Source of the DNA: a virus
DNA length: 35,251 bases
IMG/VR virus record: IMGVR_UViG_3300020579_000194
Coordinates: 1-35,251 of that record
Strand: one strand, 5' to 3'
How positions within the stretch are numbered: the stretch's first letter is position 1; each line of letters opens with the position of its first letter. The position numbers and the translations under genes were made by a program. Shown here piece after piece: positions 21,316-29,104 of the stretch. The notes beneath the pieces were generated by a model. That model saw only the letters and a list, made by a program, of their open reading frames with translations. It made no database searches and was not told where the DNA came from.

Positions 21316-21560
21316 GATGGCATCACGATCTTTGATGGCCCGGCGGGCGGCGCTTCAATATCTGGCTCTTTCGCCGACTGTGGCGTGATGATGCTGATGT
21401 GCAGCATCACGGCGCACCACGGGCATTGGACGGAAGGAAGTATCAGCGTGCCAATCTGGAAGGGATAGAGCACCACGATCGGCATATCCTTTTTGCAGTG
21501 CGGGCATTTCGGCGGCCGCGGCTCGGGAACTGTGGCGCCTGCTGGTGATTGCGTGCTCAT
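21312..21560 (-). CDS. Zinc-ribbon protein, 82 aa
   Basis: ATG 21560 has GGAG six bases upstream and overlaps the preceding gene end (ATGA). Two knuckles, CPHCKKD at about residue 19 and CPWC at about 46, form a standard four-Cys zinc ribbon, with hydrophobic strands between them. The Pro-rich ends suggest flexible linkers. It may be a nucleic-acid or partner adaptor. Confidence 0.7.
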   Translation of the reverse strand: MSTQSPAGATVPEPRPPKCPHCKKDMPIVVLYPFQIGTLILPSVQCPWCAVMLHISIITPQSAKEPDIEAPPAGPSKIVMPS

Positions 21561-21922
21561 GGTTTCTCCGTTTTAGCTTGCTTCCAGTGGCCGGTGTGGC
21601 ATTGCGGACAGATTTTGATGTAGCGGGCATCCGTCACGGGGCACTGGCACACCTGCAGATCCATAATTCTCGTTTTGGCGAGATCGGCAATCCTGTGGGT
21701 GCTGGTGTCCATCAATCCCGCGCAGCCGTCGACGTGTTCCTGCGCGCGAATCACATAGTTTTCTTTGCAGAAAGCGAGCTGCGTGCCGCATGCGCAGGTG
21801 AATACGAAGCGCCAGGCTGGCCATTGTTTCCAAGTAGTCCCCGCCTGACCATGTGGCGGCTTTACGACGCCGCGGAAGCGCCGCAGCCACCATCGCTTCA
21901 CCCCTGCGAGAAAGGCTTTCAT
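21557..21922 (-). CDS. Cys-rich protein with two zinc-knuckle regions, 121 aa
   Basis: ATG 21922 overlaps the preceding gene by ATGA. The N-terminus is basic and Trp-rich (KRWWLRRFRG). Cys sites are TCACG near 43 and a Cys at about 52, HVDGC near 67, QVCQCP near 93 and ICPQCH near 106, so one or two zinc sites are likely. Function unknown; adjacent to another zinc-ribbon gene. Confidence 0.65.
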   Translation of the reverse strand: MKAFLAGVKRWWLRRFRGVVKPPHGQAGTTWKQWPAWRFVFTCACGTQLAFCKENYVIRAQEHVDGCAGLMDTSTHRIADLAKTRIMDLQVCQCPVTDARYIKICPQCHTGHWKQAKTEKP

Positions 21923-22101
21923 TTCTGCGCCTTCTTCGCTTCGTTCTCACAATTCGTACACGCTACCTCTAGCCCGACAATGGGACTCGCGCTAACGGGG
22001 AATCCCATCGCCGCTGCAACGGATGCGAGTTTCTGCGCGTGCTCTTCGCATGCGGGAGTGTCTTTCCCTGGCCAATGGACAAGTTGCGTTGCTAGTTTCA
22101 C
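21919..22101 (-). CDS. Small Cys protein next to the ATPase, 60 aa
   Basis: I chose GTG 22101, two bases after the ATPase stop, with GAGG seven bases upstream inside the ATPase end. The sequence contains HWPGKDTPACEEHAQKL and later VACTNCENEA, giving a Cys/His plus C-x2-C set typical of small phage proteins. Likely a zinc-bound fold. Function unknown. Confidence 0.68.
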   Translation of the reverse strand: MKLATQLVHWPGKDTPACEEHAQKLASVAAAMGFPVSASPIVGLEVACTNCENEAKKAQK

Positions 22102-22103
22102 GG

Positions 22104-24020
22104 TTATTCCTCTACGATGTGGACTTTCATGCCGGGGACGGCTTGGTATTGGTTGCCGTCGCGGATCAGGAATCCCATTTCTGTGATTTTGGCCAGCGGC
22201 TTGATCACGGCGGCGTTGCTGCTCTTCTGATCGAACCATCCGCGGCGCTTGAATTCTTTGGTGATGGTGCCGCCATCTTGCGGCGAATCGAAGAATTTCT
22301 GGCTGATCAGCAACGCGATGCGGCCGTCCGTGGATTCGTCGGACATTACGATGGTATGCCGTTTTAGGTTGACGTTAATCTCTGGCTGGTCATGGATGAG
22401 CTGTAGGATGGCTGGGTCGTTGCGCGCTCGTAGCAGAAACTGATTAAAGAGCGGCTCAATGTCCAGCACGCGGACGTATTCGCCGTTCTTTGGTTCAAAT
22501 CCGCCTTTACCGGGGAAACCGAATTCCTCAGCAGTGCCGGGCACCACACCTAAGCCACCCACACCAGCCCTGCCCAGCCGTCCTTCTATCAGCATCAGAC
22601 GCTGGGCAAGCTGGTCGTATTCGATTTTCAGCGCTTCGTATTTTTCTTTCCAGATGGCTTCCTCCTCTGGATCGTCATGCGGTGCCACGGGCCGCGCATC
22701 ACGCGCAGCAGCGCTTGTACGTGCGGCTTCGGACTTCGCAGGCTGGCGATCTCTTCCGTTGTCAGTGTCAGTTCTAGCCGGTTCATGGTGCTGTCTCATT
22801 TCTCGCGGGGAACTCGTTTCGCCTTCTTTTTTGGCTTCGCCGGCAGCTTGATCAACCCTTTCGCTTCCATCTCGGCGAGCGCTACGGCCAGCAGTAGCGT
22901 ATTGATTCTCTGGATGGGCTTCTTTGTGTTCACTGGCGTACTCCTTCAAAATGTCGCGGGCGGATTCCACTTCTTCCTCGCCGCGAGCAATGGCTTCGGC
23001 GTGCGCAGCCGTCATCCACGCCGGCTGCACGTAGACTTTGTGCATCTCTCGCCCAAAGCACACGTAGAACTGGCCTTTGCTCAATGTGGCGATATCCGCC
23101 GGCCGCGGCCTCTTGGCCGGCAGCCCTTCGGGCATGTGTTCCAGCGCGCGCCAGATTTCGCGCGTGGCGCGCTGCACGCCAAAGAGCCACACGCCCACCT
23201 GGCGCATCAGCACATCGGCCACGCCGGCAAGATCCTGCGAATCGATCCACAGAAAGTTTTTCATGGCGGCAGCTTCGCGGACGTACTCTTCCGCCGCCAG
23301 GCGCACCGGCGATCCGCGAAACTTGGGCGCGAACTTCCACGCCTCGGGAATGATGTTGATGGTGCCGTCCAGGTGTTCGCGGATGCGGTCTGTTACGGAG
23401 CGAATCACCAGCGCCTGCAGGGGGAATTCGTAGTCGCGCAAGTCCATCACGTTCAGGCCGGGCGCGAGCTCGAGCGCCGTGGTGTACGGCATCTGCCCGA
23501 GCTGCGGCATGATGTCGTCCAGGTATTTGTTCAGGACGTAGTAGACATCGCCGGAAAGCCCGCGCGCCGGCTTTTGCGTCCAGCGCTCTTTTGGTTCGGC
23601 AGGCTGCTTGCCGCGCTTTGGCTTCGCCGGCGGCAGCGGCGGCGCTTTGACGCCTTCCAAAAAGCGACGAATGTTGCGCTGCACGTCTTGCAGCGTGCGG
23701 GCGCCTTCGCTGGCGCGCATGATCCAGCTTTGCTCGAATTTCAGTTTGGTTTCGGTGGACGCCTCGAGCAGCGATTGCACGAATTTCCAGTCCGCGCGCT
23801 CTTGAAAGTACGGCGGAATGGGATGCATCACGTGGAAGCTGGATTCGCCGCGCTTGGTGACGTAGGCCACCGCCTGCAGCCCAGAGCGGGAGATCAGCCC
23901 CTCGAGCGTGGTGGTTTTGCCGGATTCCTGCGTCTGCCCGGTTACGGCGGTATGCCGCAGCGGGATTTCGACGGGTTCCCCCGTGCCCACCACATAGCCG
24001 AGATGGATCGTTCCGCTCAT
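22104..24020 (-). CDS. HerA/FtsK-like P-loop ATPase, putative DNA packaging motor, 638 aa
   Basis: ATG 24020 overlaps the preceding stop. The N-terminal ATPase domain has a P-loop GQTQESGKTT (28-37; five residues between Gly and GKT, one more than usual), a strand LNVMDLRDY, and INIIPEAWKF at 221-230 where Walker B is expected, with the catalytic Glu kept but the preceding Asp replaced by Pro. An SQDLAGV motif and LFGVQRATREI follow, as in the HerA/VirB4 group. A charged linker (about 360-470) leads to a winged-helix-like C-terminus with LISQKFFDSP and AVIKPLAKITEMGFL. In tailless phages such ATPases pump DNA into the capsid. A helicase or plasmid-transfer role is an alternative. Confidence 0.75.
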   Translation of the reverse strand: MSGTIHLGYVVGTGEPVEIPLRHTAVTGQTQESGKTTTLEGLISRSGLQAVAYVTKRGESSFHVMHPIPPYFQERADWKFVQSLLEASTETKLKFEQSWIMRASEGARTLQDVQRNIRRFLEGVKAPPLPPAKPKRGKQPAEPKERWTQKPARGLSGDVYYVLNKYLDDIMPQLGQMPYTTALELAPGLNVMDLRDYEFPLQALVIRSVTDRIREHLDGTINIIPEAWKFAPKFRGSPVRLAAEEYVREAAAMKNFLWIDSQDLAGVADVLMRQVGVWLFGVQRATREIWRALEHMPEGLPAKRPRPADIATLSKGQFYVCFGREMHKVYVQPAWMTAAHAEAIARGEEEVESARDILKEYASEHKEAHPENQYATAGRSARRDGSERVDQAAGEAKKEGETSSPREMRQHHEPARTDTDNGRDRQPAKSEAARTSAAARDARPVAPHDDPEEEAIWKEKYEALKIEYDQLAQRLMLIEGRLGRAGVGGLGVVPGTAEEFGFPGKGGFEPKNGEYVRVLDIEPLFNQFLLRARNDPAILQLIHDQPEINVNLKRHTIVMSDESTDGRIALLISQKFFDSPQDGGTITKEFKRRGWFDQKSSNAAVIKPLAKITEMGFLIRDGNQYQAVPGMKVHIVEE

Positions 24021-24223
24021 TTGTGCTGTGCTGCTGGCTGCGTCTTCTTTTTCGTGAGTCGGCTGGCGAGATTGTACAAATCACGGTCGCCATCCATCCT
24101 GGCGGGGATGCTACGGAAGTCAGCCACATTGCCGTAGCGATTTGTGAAATACCCGCGCACCTTCGCAGCTAACTCCTCTGCCACGGCGCACCAGTCTGAA
24201 CTGCCTGGGATAAGTTTGCTCAT
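24017..24223 (-). CDS. Small soluble protein before the ATPase, 68 aa
   Basis: ATG 24223 overlaps the upstream stop, and its own TGA overlaps the ATPase start. The protein has a WCAVAEELAAKVRGYF helix, then GDRDLYNLASRLTKKK. It is basic at the C-terminus. Coupling to the ATPase suggests a partner. Not recognised. Confidence 0.62.
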   Translation of the reverse strand: MSKLIPGSSDWCAVAEELAAKVRGYFTNRYGNVADFRSIPARMDGDRDLYNLASRLTKKKTQPAAQHK

Positions 24224-24678
24224 TGGACCGCCGAGGGCGAATGCGCGAACGATACTGGCGATTTTGCCTCGCCGGTGTGGCCGTCAAACCATTGATAGCG
24301 CACATCCGTGCGATCCGTATAGATATCCACTTGGGCGGGAATGTAGAGCGACGGCTTGGACTCGCCTACGTCGACGATATTAAATGCAGCTAGGCCGTGC
24401 AGAATCGGGAAGCTGGCCAGCGGCTGCTTCTGGTAGACGATCGTGCCCACGGCGAACTTGGCTTCGCAGGTTTCCGCGCGAGACTGCCAGGCGGCAATCA
24501 CTTTTTGCGCGGTGTTGACGGTCTTCTGTGTTTCCGCGTTGGCGCTCTCGATCGATGCGCTTACCGCAGCGTTGCCAGCCTGCACTTGGTTTGTGACGAT
24601 GTGCAGCACGATGATCGTGGCAAGGATCCCGCCAGTGATCCCGCCTAACAGGAAATTCAGAATCGGCGATTTTGTCAT
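24220..24678 (-). CDS. Signal-anchored protein, 152 aa
   Basis: ATG 24678 starts an N-terminal membrane helix (residues 9-27, LLGGITGGILATIIVLHIV), followed by an Ala/Gln/Glu-rich helix (about 33-70) and a beta-rich C-terminal domain. The layout suggests a membrane-tethered periplasmic or virion protein. Overlaps on both sides indicate coupling. Function unknown. Confidence 0.65.
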   Translation of the reverse strand: MTKSPILNFLLGGITGGILATIIVLHIVTNQVQAGNAAVSASIESANAETQKTVNTAQKVIAAWQSRAETCEAKFAVGTIVYQKQPLASFPILHGLAAFNIVDVGESKPSLYIPAQVDIYTDRTDVRYQWFDGHTGEAKSPVSFAHSPSAVQ

Positions 24679-24920
24679 TTCGATTTATCCTTTCGTTTCC
24701 GGCGAACCTCGTAGCAATGGATCAGGAACTCTACGTGCGCACGGGCTACCTCACCAGCAAATCTTGCCGCGCCGTGTTTGCTCTGCGGTGGATACCATGA
24801 ATGAGATCTCCATTTCACTAGCCGATGCCGATCTGTTTTCTTGCCGGTATCTGGCTCCAGAAAACGCACTTCTACCCGTCCGTGCTTGATACGGGTATCC
24901 ATGCGTAAATAATCCATCAC
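24675..24920 (-). CDS. Small basic protein, 81 aa
   Basis: The start is GTG 24920 or ATG 24917, both overlapping the upstream stop. The product is basic, with a strand-rich N-terminus (GRVEVRFLEPDTGKK) and a helical end (HVEFLIHCYEVRRKRKDKSK). A DNA-binding role fits the charge; no motif is recognised. Confidence 0.6.
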   Translation of the reverse strand: MMDYLRMDTRIKHGRVEVRFLEPDTGKKTDRHRLVKWRSHSWYPPQSKHGAARFAGEVARAHVEFLIHCYEVRRKRKDKSK

Positions 24921-25249
24921 CGCGCATATCTCAGATCGAAGGTAGCCGCGCCTTGACGCTCACGGCGCTGGCGCGCGGCTTTCTTGGATACGGGCGCCAC
25001 GCCACTGCGCCGCGCTTCCCACTCTAAGAATGGTTCTTCCTGTCGCTGTCGCGCCGGCTTCGCAAGTAGCAGACTATCCGGAAGATCAGATACCCCCACA
25101 ACATCAGCGCCACGATCCAATGTCCCATCAGAGATTTCCTTTCTAAGATTAACTTCGGCGGCGTGCAGCCGATCATCGGCGACGTCGACCAGCTTCCGCA
25201 GCCATCGCAACGTAAAGCGCCGCAGCGCGAGTTTCGTGGCGGGAGTCAT
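24917..25249 (-). CDS. Basic helical protein, 110 aa
   Basis: ATG 25249 overlaps the upstream stop. The N-terminus has two amphipathic Arg-rich helices (KLALRRFTLRWLRKLV). The middle is acidic; the C-terminus is Arg/Lys/Gln-rich. Gene order and overlaps support it as real. No family is recognised. Confidence 0.6.
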   Translation of the reverse strand: MTPATKLALRRFTLRWLRKLVDVADDRLHAAEVNLRKEISDGTLDRGADVVGVSDLPDSLLLAKPARQRQEEPFLEWEARRSGVAPVSKKAARQRRERQGAATFDLRYAR

Positions 25250-25416
25250 ACTTTCCTCGCTTTCAACGCTTCGAAGAATTCATGGAGTTTCACCAGAACA
25301 CCGGCGGCATCAGAAAGCGTAGTCAATTCCACGATTTGCGTTTCGCGCAAATCTAACTGCCCGGATGAGTACCCTTCTGGCCGGATGTTGACCTGCACAC
25401 TTAGTTCGTACTTCAT
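25246..25416 (-). CDS. Small protein, 56 aa
   Basis: I chose ATG 25416 because it overlaps the preceding stop as ATGA. The product is beta then alpha (YELSVQVNIRPEG, LHEFFEALKARK). A small regulator or antitoxin-size fold is possible but unsupported. Confidence 0.58.
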   Translation of the reverse strand: MKYELSVQVNIRPEGYSSGQLDLRETQIVELTTLSDAAGVLVKLHEFFEALKARKV

Positions 25417-25628
25417 GCGGGCCGCCCTTCGCGGATAGCTTTGCCGCAGGGCGGGCAAAGGAAGACAACGCTATTCGAATCGCCGCGCACTATCGATTCC
25501 GTTTCGTCGTGGCAGCAGACGCACGGCCCGCTGATGACGATCGTTCCTGGCGCGATCGGCGTATAGCTGCCAGATCCAGCGTCAAACACTTCCCATTCAG
25601 GAGCGGCACTTCGATTGGTTTCGACCAT
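25413..25628 (-). CDS. Zinc-ribbon protein, 71 aa
   Basis: I chose ATG 25628 because GGAGG lies seven bases upstream; a start 15 bases earlier is weaker. The protein has a beta-rich first half, then GPCVCCHDE and FLCPPCGKAI, a clear four-Cys zinc ribbon. Function unknown; one of about ten small Cys-pair proteins in the genome. Confidence 0.7.
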   Translation of the reverse strand: MVETNRSAAPEWEVFDAGSGSYTPIAPGTIVISGPCVCCHDETESIVRGDSNSVVFLCPPCGKAIREGRPA

Positions 25629-25695
25629 AAAGCATCCTCCCATCCAAGTAATCCCAAAGCGTGAACCTGTCCACTAAATCCCTTGCCAGGATCAC
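25597..25695 (-). CDS. Possible small protein, 32 aa
   Basis: GTG 25695 overlaps the stop of the upstream frame as GTGA, the junction used throughout this unit, with GGGAG just upstream. The product (starting ILARDLVDRFTLWDYLDG) is helical and aromatic. It overlaps the next gene by 32 bp. Without conservation data it remains tentative. Confidence 0.38.
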   Translation of the reverse strand: MILARDLVDRFTLWDYLDGRMLYGRNQSKCRS

Positions 25696-26047
25696 CGGCT
25701 CCCGCGAACAGTTCCATCTGTGCCGGCAGCTTCCGCGTCTTCGTTGACTTCATCGTCTTTCTCATCGTTGCGGGCACCACTTGCCGCAGTTTTGCCATCG
25801 ATCGGCGCCGGCGGCGCTGGCAGATACCGCTCGATCCAGCTTGCGATCCAATTATGGTGCAGATCCCACACAGGATGCCCGCCAAGCGCTTTTTTTAGGT
25901 TTCCCACCGGAAGGATGCCGCCATCGCCAATCGTAGCTGTGGGTAGCTGTAACCGTGCGGCGCGCCTTCGTGTGGCGCTTTCTTGAATCGCAAAAGCCGT
26001 GCGATTTGATCTGGCCGTAATGCCCGTATTTGCTTACCCCTTGACAT
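25692..26047 (-). pseudogene. Putative HTH-like regulator, frame broken after about 50 codons
   Basis: ATG 26047 opens a 50-codon frame (beginning MSRGKQIRALRPDQIARLL, later GYSYPQLRLAMAASFRWET) that stops at TAA 25895-25897. The sequence resumes at once in the -1 frame as LKKALGGHPVWDLHHNWIASW and runs to 25692 with an acidic tail. One extra T at CCTAAAAAAA would join them into a continuous 118-aa protein with helix-turn-helix-like spacing. So a single-base deletion, an assembly error or a recoding event separates the halves. The second half could also start alone at GTG 25907. The promoter at 26054-26082 would put the RNA start at the ATG, giving a leaderless mRNA. Confidence 0.55.
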
Positions 26048-26053
26048 ATACGA

Positions 26054-26082
26054 ACAATACGATATTTACGATTCTTTGTCAA
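26054..26082 (-). promoter_or_regulatory. Leftward promoter of the 26.0 to 19.6 kb gene chain
   Basis: On the minus strand TTGACA (26082-26077) and TATTGT (26059-26054) are 17 bp apart, a good sigma-70-type match. The start would fall at about 26047, which is the A of an ATG. A TTGACA on the plus strand at 26041-26046 overlaps this region, but no rightward gene follows. Confidence 0.62.
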
Positions 26083-26146
26083 GCACTATTTTCAGGTCGC
26101 ACGGCGATTTATTTCAAGTCTTCCGTTAAGTCTAATAGACACAGGC

Positions 26147-26562
26147 ATGTGCGCGATGTGCGAATGCTTTGTGCGGATCGGATGTGCGGCCATCGCAAAC
26201 AAAGGACTTAGCGGCGAAGTGGTGCGGTGGTTTTAGTCTCTCTAAAGAAAAGAAAAGAGTTAGAGTCCTTTTGTGCGAGAGAGTATGAAAAAGAATTCAT
26301 ATTTCATTGTGTCGGAATAAACTGACAGTACCTAGTAAATACGAAGTATTGTGTTTATGTGCGTTTCGGGCGTTTTTGGGGGGTACACACACACACACTT
26401 CGCACATAAAAACGCACCTTTTATTGAAAACACACGGGTTAACGCGAAAAAATGTATATACATCGCACATACATCGCACAAGGGTTATAGATTCTAAAGG
26501 ACTTACAGGTGGAAAACGCACATAGGGGTACGTGCGTTTCGCACATTTCAGGAATCGCACAT
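26147..26562. other. Candidate replication origin with opposed heptamer repeats
   Basis: The AT-rich gap 26083-26578 holds no convincing gene. The heptamer ATGTGCG occurs at 26147, 26156, 26182 and 26357 (TTGTGCG at 26169 and 26271). Its complement CGCACAT occurs at 26401, 26464, 26517, 26540 and 26556 (CGCACAA at 26475). The left cluster is all in one orientation and the right cluster all in the other. An (AC)n run lies at 26385-26398 between them. This is the layout of an iteron origin. The methyltransferase and helicase genes start just beyond it. Confidence 0.62.
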
Positions 26563-26578
26563 CGGGGTGGGGAAGTGA

Positions 26579-27499
26579 TTAGAAAAGGGATGCTTGGTGC
26601 TGGTTGGTGATCGCCGCAGGATTAAGCCAGACGCACTCGGTACGGGTTTTATCGTGGGTGTTTTGAGAGCAATACTGCCCACCCGTCCATGAGACTTTCT
26701 TCCAGGTGCGGTACAGCCGATCATAAAGCGGCCCCGGGTAGCTCGATATGATCACCATACCTTTGAGCGAATGGAGTAGATCGGAAAGCCGCGAATGATC
26801 TTTATCCGTCATTTCGTGGCTGTATCGTGGCCGAATATCGGATCGTTGAAGGAAGGGGTACGGCGGATCCACGTAATGCAGCGCGTCCTCCCGGTCCATC
26901 TTTTCGAGAATTGTCAATGCGTTCCGGTTTTCTATAAACACGCCCTGTAGCCGGTCAACAAATTCGTGGATGCGATCCGGATAGTTTGCCCAATCCGATG
27001 CCGCCGTGCTTCCCGATCTATTCGAGTTAGAACGAAACCCTGTCATCATGCGGTTATAGGAGTTGCTTTTGATCAGCCACGTTCGATTACTTCCTTTCGT
27101 CCGCGTGATCGAATCACTTCCAAAACCCATAAAAGAGCGGATGATCGTCCGCCGCGCGCGTTCCACGTCGCTGCGCGTGTGTTTGTAGCTCAATTCAAAC
27201 TCAGCGCGGGCGAATGGTGTCAATCGCAGTGCCGCCTCGAGGCGCGCTGCGTGTTTGCGGTTCTGAAGGACGCGGAATACATTCACCACTTCACCGTCAA
27301 GATCGTTGTAGATTTCCGAGTAACACCGCGGCTTGAGCATCAACACGCTTCCGCCGCCGCCGTAGGCTTCCGTGTAAATCTGATGGTCTGGGAAAAGTGC
27401 GATAAGATTCGGCGCCAGGCGGAACTTTCCCCCGTGATAGCGGAGCACTGGCCGATGGACATGAACCTGAGGGGCCCCGATGATCGGCTGCGTGCTCAT
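26579..27499 (-). CDS. dam: D12-class DNA adenine methyltransferase, Dam-like, 306 aa
   Basis: ATG 27499 overlaps the helicase stop (ATGA). The protein has the family order: LRYHGGKFRLAP (19-30), the AdoMet-binding segment YTEAYGGGGSVLMLKP (42-57), the IYNDLDGEVVNVFR acid loop, and catalytic DPPYPF at 211-216. It transfers a methyl group to adenine N6. GATC specificity is suggested only by the family and by the many GATC sites in this genome. It may protect from restriction or time replication or transcription, as Dam does for Mu mom; a Mom-like gene is present at 5124. Confidence 0.88.
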   Translation of the reverse strand: MSTQPIIGAPQVHVHRPVLRYHGGKFRLAPNLIALFPDHQIYTEAYGGGGSVLMLKPRCYSEIYNDLDGEVVNVFRVLQNRKHAARLEAALRLTPFARAEFELSYKHTRSDVERARRTIIRSFMGFGSDSITRTKGSNRTWLIKSNSYNRMMTGFRSNSNRSGSTAASDWANYPDRIHEFVDRLQGVFIENRNALTILEKMDREDALHYVDPPYPFLQRSDIRPRYSHEMTDKDHSRLSDLLHSLKGMVIISSYPGPLYDRLYRTWKKVSWTGGQYCSQNTHDKTRTECVWLNPAAITNQHQASLF

Positions 27500-28914
27500 T
27501 CGTCCGCCTGGGCGGCAGCGATGCCTTGATCTTTAAGGGTTTTCTTGAGGCGATACACTACGAAGCGATCGAGTCCGGTGGCTTCCATCACTTCTTTAGG
27601 ATGCGCGCCGGCCACCAGCAATTCAATCGCCTGCTTTTTGAGGATATCTTTCATCGGCCGCGTGGAAAACTCTGCTGCGCCATCATTCACTTTATAGGCG
27701 ATTTCAAATGGCTGCGCCCATCGCGGATCCCACCGGCCATCCTTACCGCGGCGGCGCAGCTTCGTCAAACGCGCTTCCACGCGCAGCCCATCTTCCGGCG
27801 TGTAGTGATTCTGATTGCGCAGTTTGATGTTGCAGGAAAGCTGAATTTCTTTTTTCGATGTGCCGATCTGATCGCCGCTTTTGCCGGCGTGCTGCACCAT
27901 AAAAAGGCTGATGCGATTCCGCCGTAGATACAAAATCCATTCTTGGATCACGGACCAGTCTTCCGATTCCTTTTCGTCGCCGCCAGGACATAGCGTCACG
28001 ATGTTATCCAGAATGCAGAAGCTGCCCGGCTGCAGGTGCTCTTCGATGCGTGCGCGGCCTTCTTTGGTGTTGATGCGCGGGGGATATTTCGGCTGCTGAT
28101 CCGGCGTGATCACTTTCATAAATCCGTGCGCCGGCGTGACAGGCAAAAACGCTTTCACAATTTCGTTGAGCCGTTCCTGCAGCGTGAGCTGATCCATTTC
28201 ACCGTCGACGTAGAGCACTGGCCGCGCGTGCGGAATATCCCACACAAAACAATTCGGCGCGCCGATCGCCACGGAATAGGCCATGTGCAGCATGATGTAC
28301 GTTTTGCCCACGCCGGTGGGCGCGAAGATCATGGCGGAATTGCTTACGGGAAGAATCGGCTCGATCACAAAATCAATCGGATCCAGCTTCATCTGCAGAA
28401 AGTCCAGCACGTCTAGCGCGATCAGAGAATTATCGCCGTGGCCGTTGCTGGACATTTTCAGGAATTCGGCGAGATCCGCATAAATCTGCGCGGCGTTGCC
28501 GTCTTTCGTCCAGGCTTGCTGCTGCAGATCGTGCGTGGTGCGGATGATGGCGCGCAGGCGCTCTTTCTCTTTCACTATTTTGGCGTAGTGCTCCACGTTC
28601 GAAACGCGCGGCATGCCATCGGCGAGCGATGCCAGATAGGGGTCGCCGCCAGCCGTTTCGATGGTGTGCTCTTTGTGGAGCGATTCGGAGAGGGTGAGCA
28701 GATCGATTGGCGAGCCTGCATCGGCGAGGCGCAGCATGTGGCGGAAGATCAACTGATGGTGCGTGTGGAAAAAATCGGCGGAACAAACATTCTTTGCGGC
28801 CACGGCGAGCGCCGAGTTATCCAGCAAGACGGCGCCGAGGATGGAGCGCTCCGCGTCTATATTTTGCGGCGGCGGATTGTCGGCACTTGTTCGTGAGCGG
28901 GGATCGGATGGCAT
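27496..28914 (-). CDS. Replicative helicase, DnaB N-terminal domain with RepA/AAA_25-like ATPase, 472 aa
   Basis: ATG 28914. Residues 15-120 are a DnaB N-terminal domain (PQNIDAERSILGAVLL, FFHTHHQLIF, a GDPYLASLAD segment). A RecA-fold ATPase follows with Walker A APTGVGKT (198-205), LYVDGEM, Walker B FCILDNIV, and VQHAGKSGDQIGTS. The last 60 residues contain a helix-turn-helix (AGAHPKEVMEATGLDRF). The ATPase part is closer to plasmid RepA-type hexameric helicases than to canonical DnaB. It would unwind DNA at the nearby origin. No primase or polymerase is encoded, so the host supplies those. Confidence 0.85.
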   Translation of the reverse strand: MPSDPRSRTSADNPPPQNIDAERSILGAVLLDNSALAVAAKNVCSADFFHTHHQLIFRHMLRLADAGSPIDLLTLSESLHKEHTIETAGGDPYLASLADGMPRVSNVEHYAKIVKEKERLRAIIRTTHDLQQQAWTKDGNAAQIYADLAEFLKMSSNGHGDNSLIALDVLDFLQMKLDPIDFVIEPILPVSNSAMIFAPTGVGKTYIMLHMAYSVAIGAPNCFVWDIPHARPVLYVDGEMDQLTLQERLNEIVKAFLPVTPAHGFMKVITPDQQPKYPPRINTKEGRARIEEHLQPGSFCILDNIVTLCPGGDEKESEDWSVIQEWILYLRRNRISLFMVQHAGKSGDQIGTSKKEIQLSCNIKLRNQNHYTPEDGLRVEARLTKLRRRGKDGRWDPRWAQPFEIAYKVNDGAAEFSTRPMKDILKKQAIELLVAGAHPKEVMEATGLDRFVVYRLKKTLKDQGIAAAQADE

Positions 28915-29038
28915 TGGGCTGTCGTACTGCGGAGAAGGGAAGTGCCGAGCGCGCAGGAGCCCAATTTCCTAAACGCCCGGCACCAAACCCTCAGTCTCAA
29001 CAGGGACGCGAAGGAAGGTACGCCCAACGGCGCGAACC

Positions 29039-29102
29039 TGTCAAGCACGCAAAACGGGCGTGTGTCTGTTCAATAACGCACACCTTGTGGAATTGTGGAA
29101 AA
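29039..29102 (-). promoter_or_regulatory. Helicase upstream region: weak promoter and DnaA-box-like site
   Basis: The 190-bp gap 28915-29104 has no convincing gene. On the minus strand TTGACA (29044-29039) is followed after 18 bp by TACCTT, a weak -10. TGTGGAAAA at 29094-29102 (plus strand) matches the DnaA box TGTGGATAA at eight of nine bases. GTGGAAAACGC here also occurs in the origin at 26509-26519. Confidence 0.35.
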
Positions 29103-29104
29103 CG

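Noticed and set aside
22677-24137. Long plus-strand frame opposite the ATPase
   Set aside because: The minus-strand frame has a P-loop, coupled starts on both sides and a winged-helix end. The plus frame has no motif or start signal.
25490-25885. A 131-aa minus-strand frame overlapping the zinc-ribbon gene
   Set aside because: The overlapping zinc ribbon at 25413-25628 has a GGAGG site and four Cys, and the other halves fit coupled genes. This frame is likely a shadow.
25895-25910. Programmed -1 frameshift at GGGAAAC
   Set aside because: The heptamer is present, but the codon phase is TGG-GAA-ACC, not the X-XXY-YYZ phase needed for standard slippage. A simple indel is more likely.
26041-26069. 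Rightward promoter at TTGACA 26041
   Set aside because: The -10 candidate (TATTTA, 16 bp) is weak and no rightward gene follows. The opposite-strand promoter explains the region better.
26297-26560. An 87-aa minus-strand frame in the origin region
   Set aside because: It follows the heptamer and AC repeats, is Cys/Val low complexity and has no ribosome-binding site. The repeats explain the open frame.
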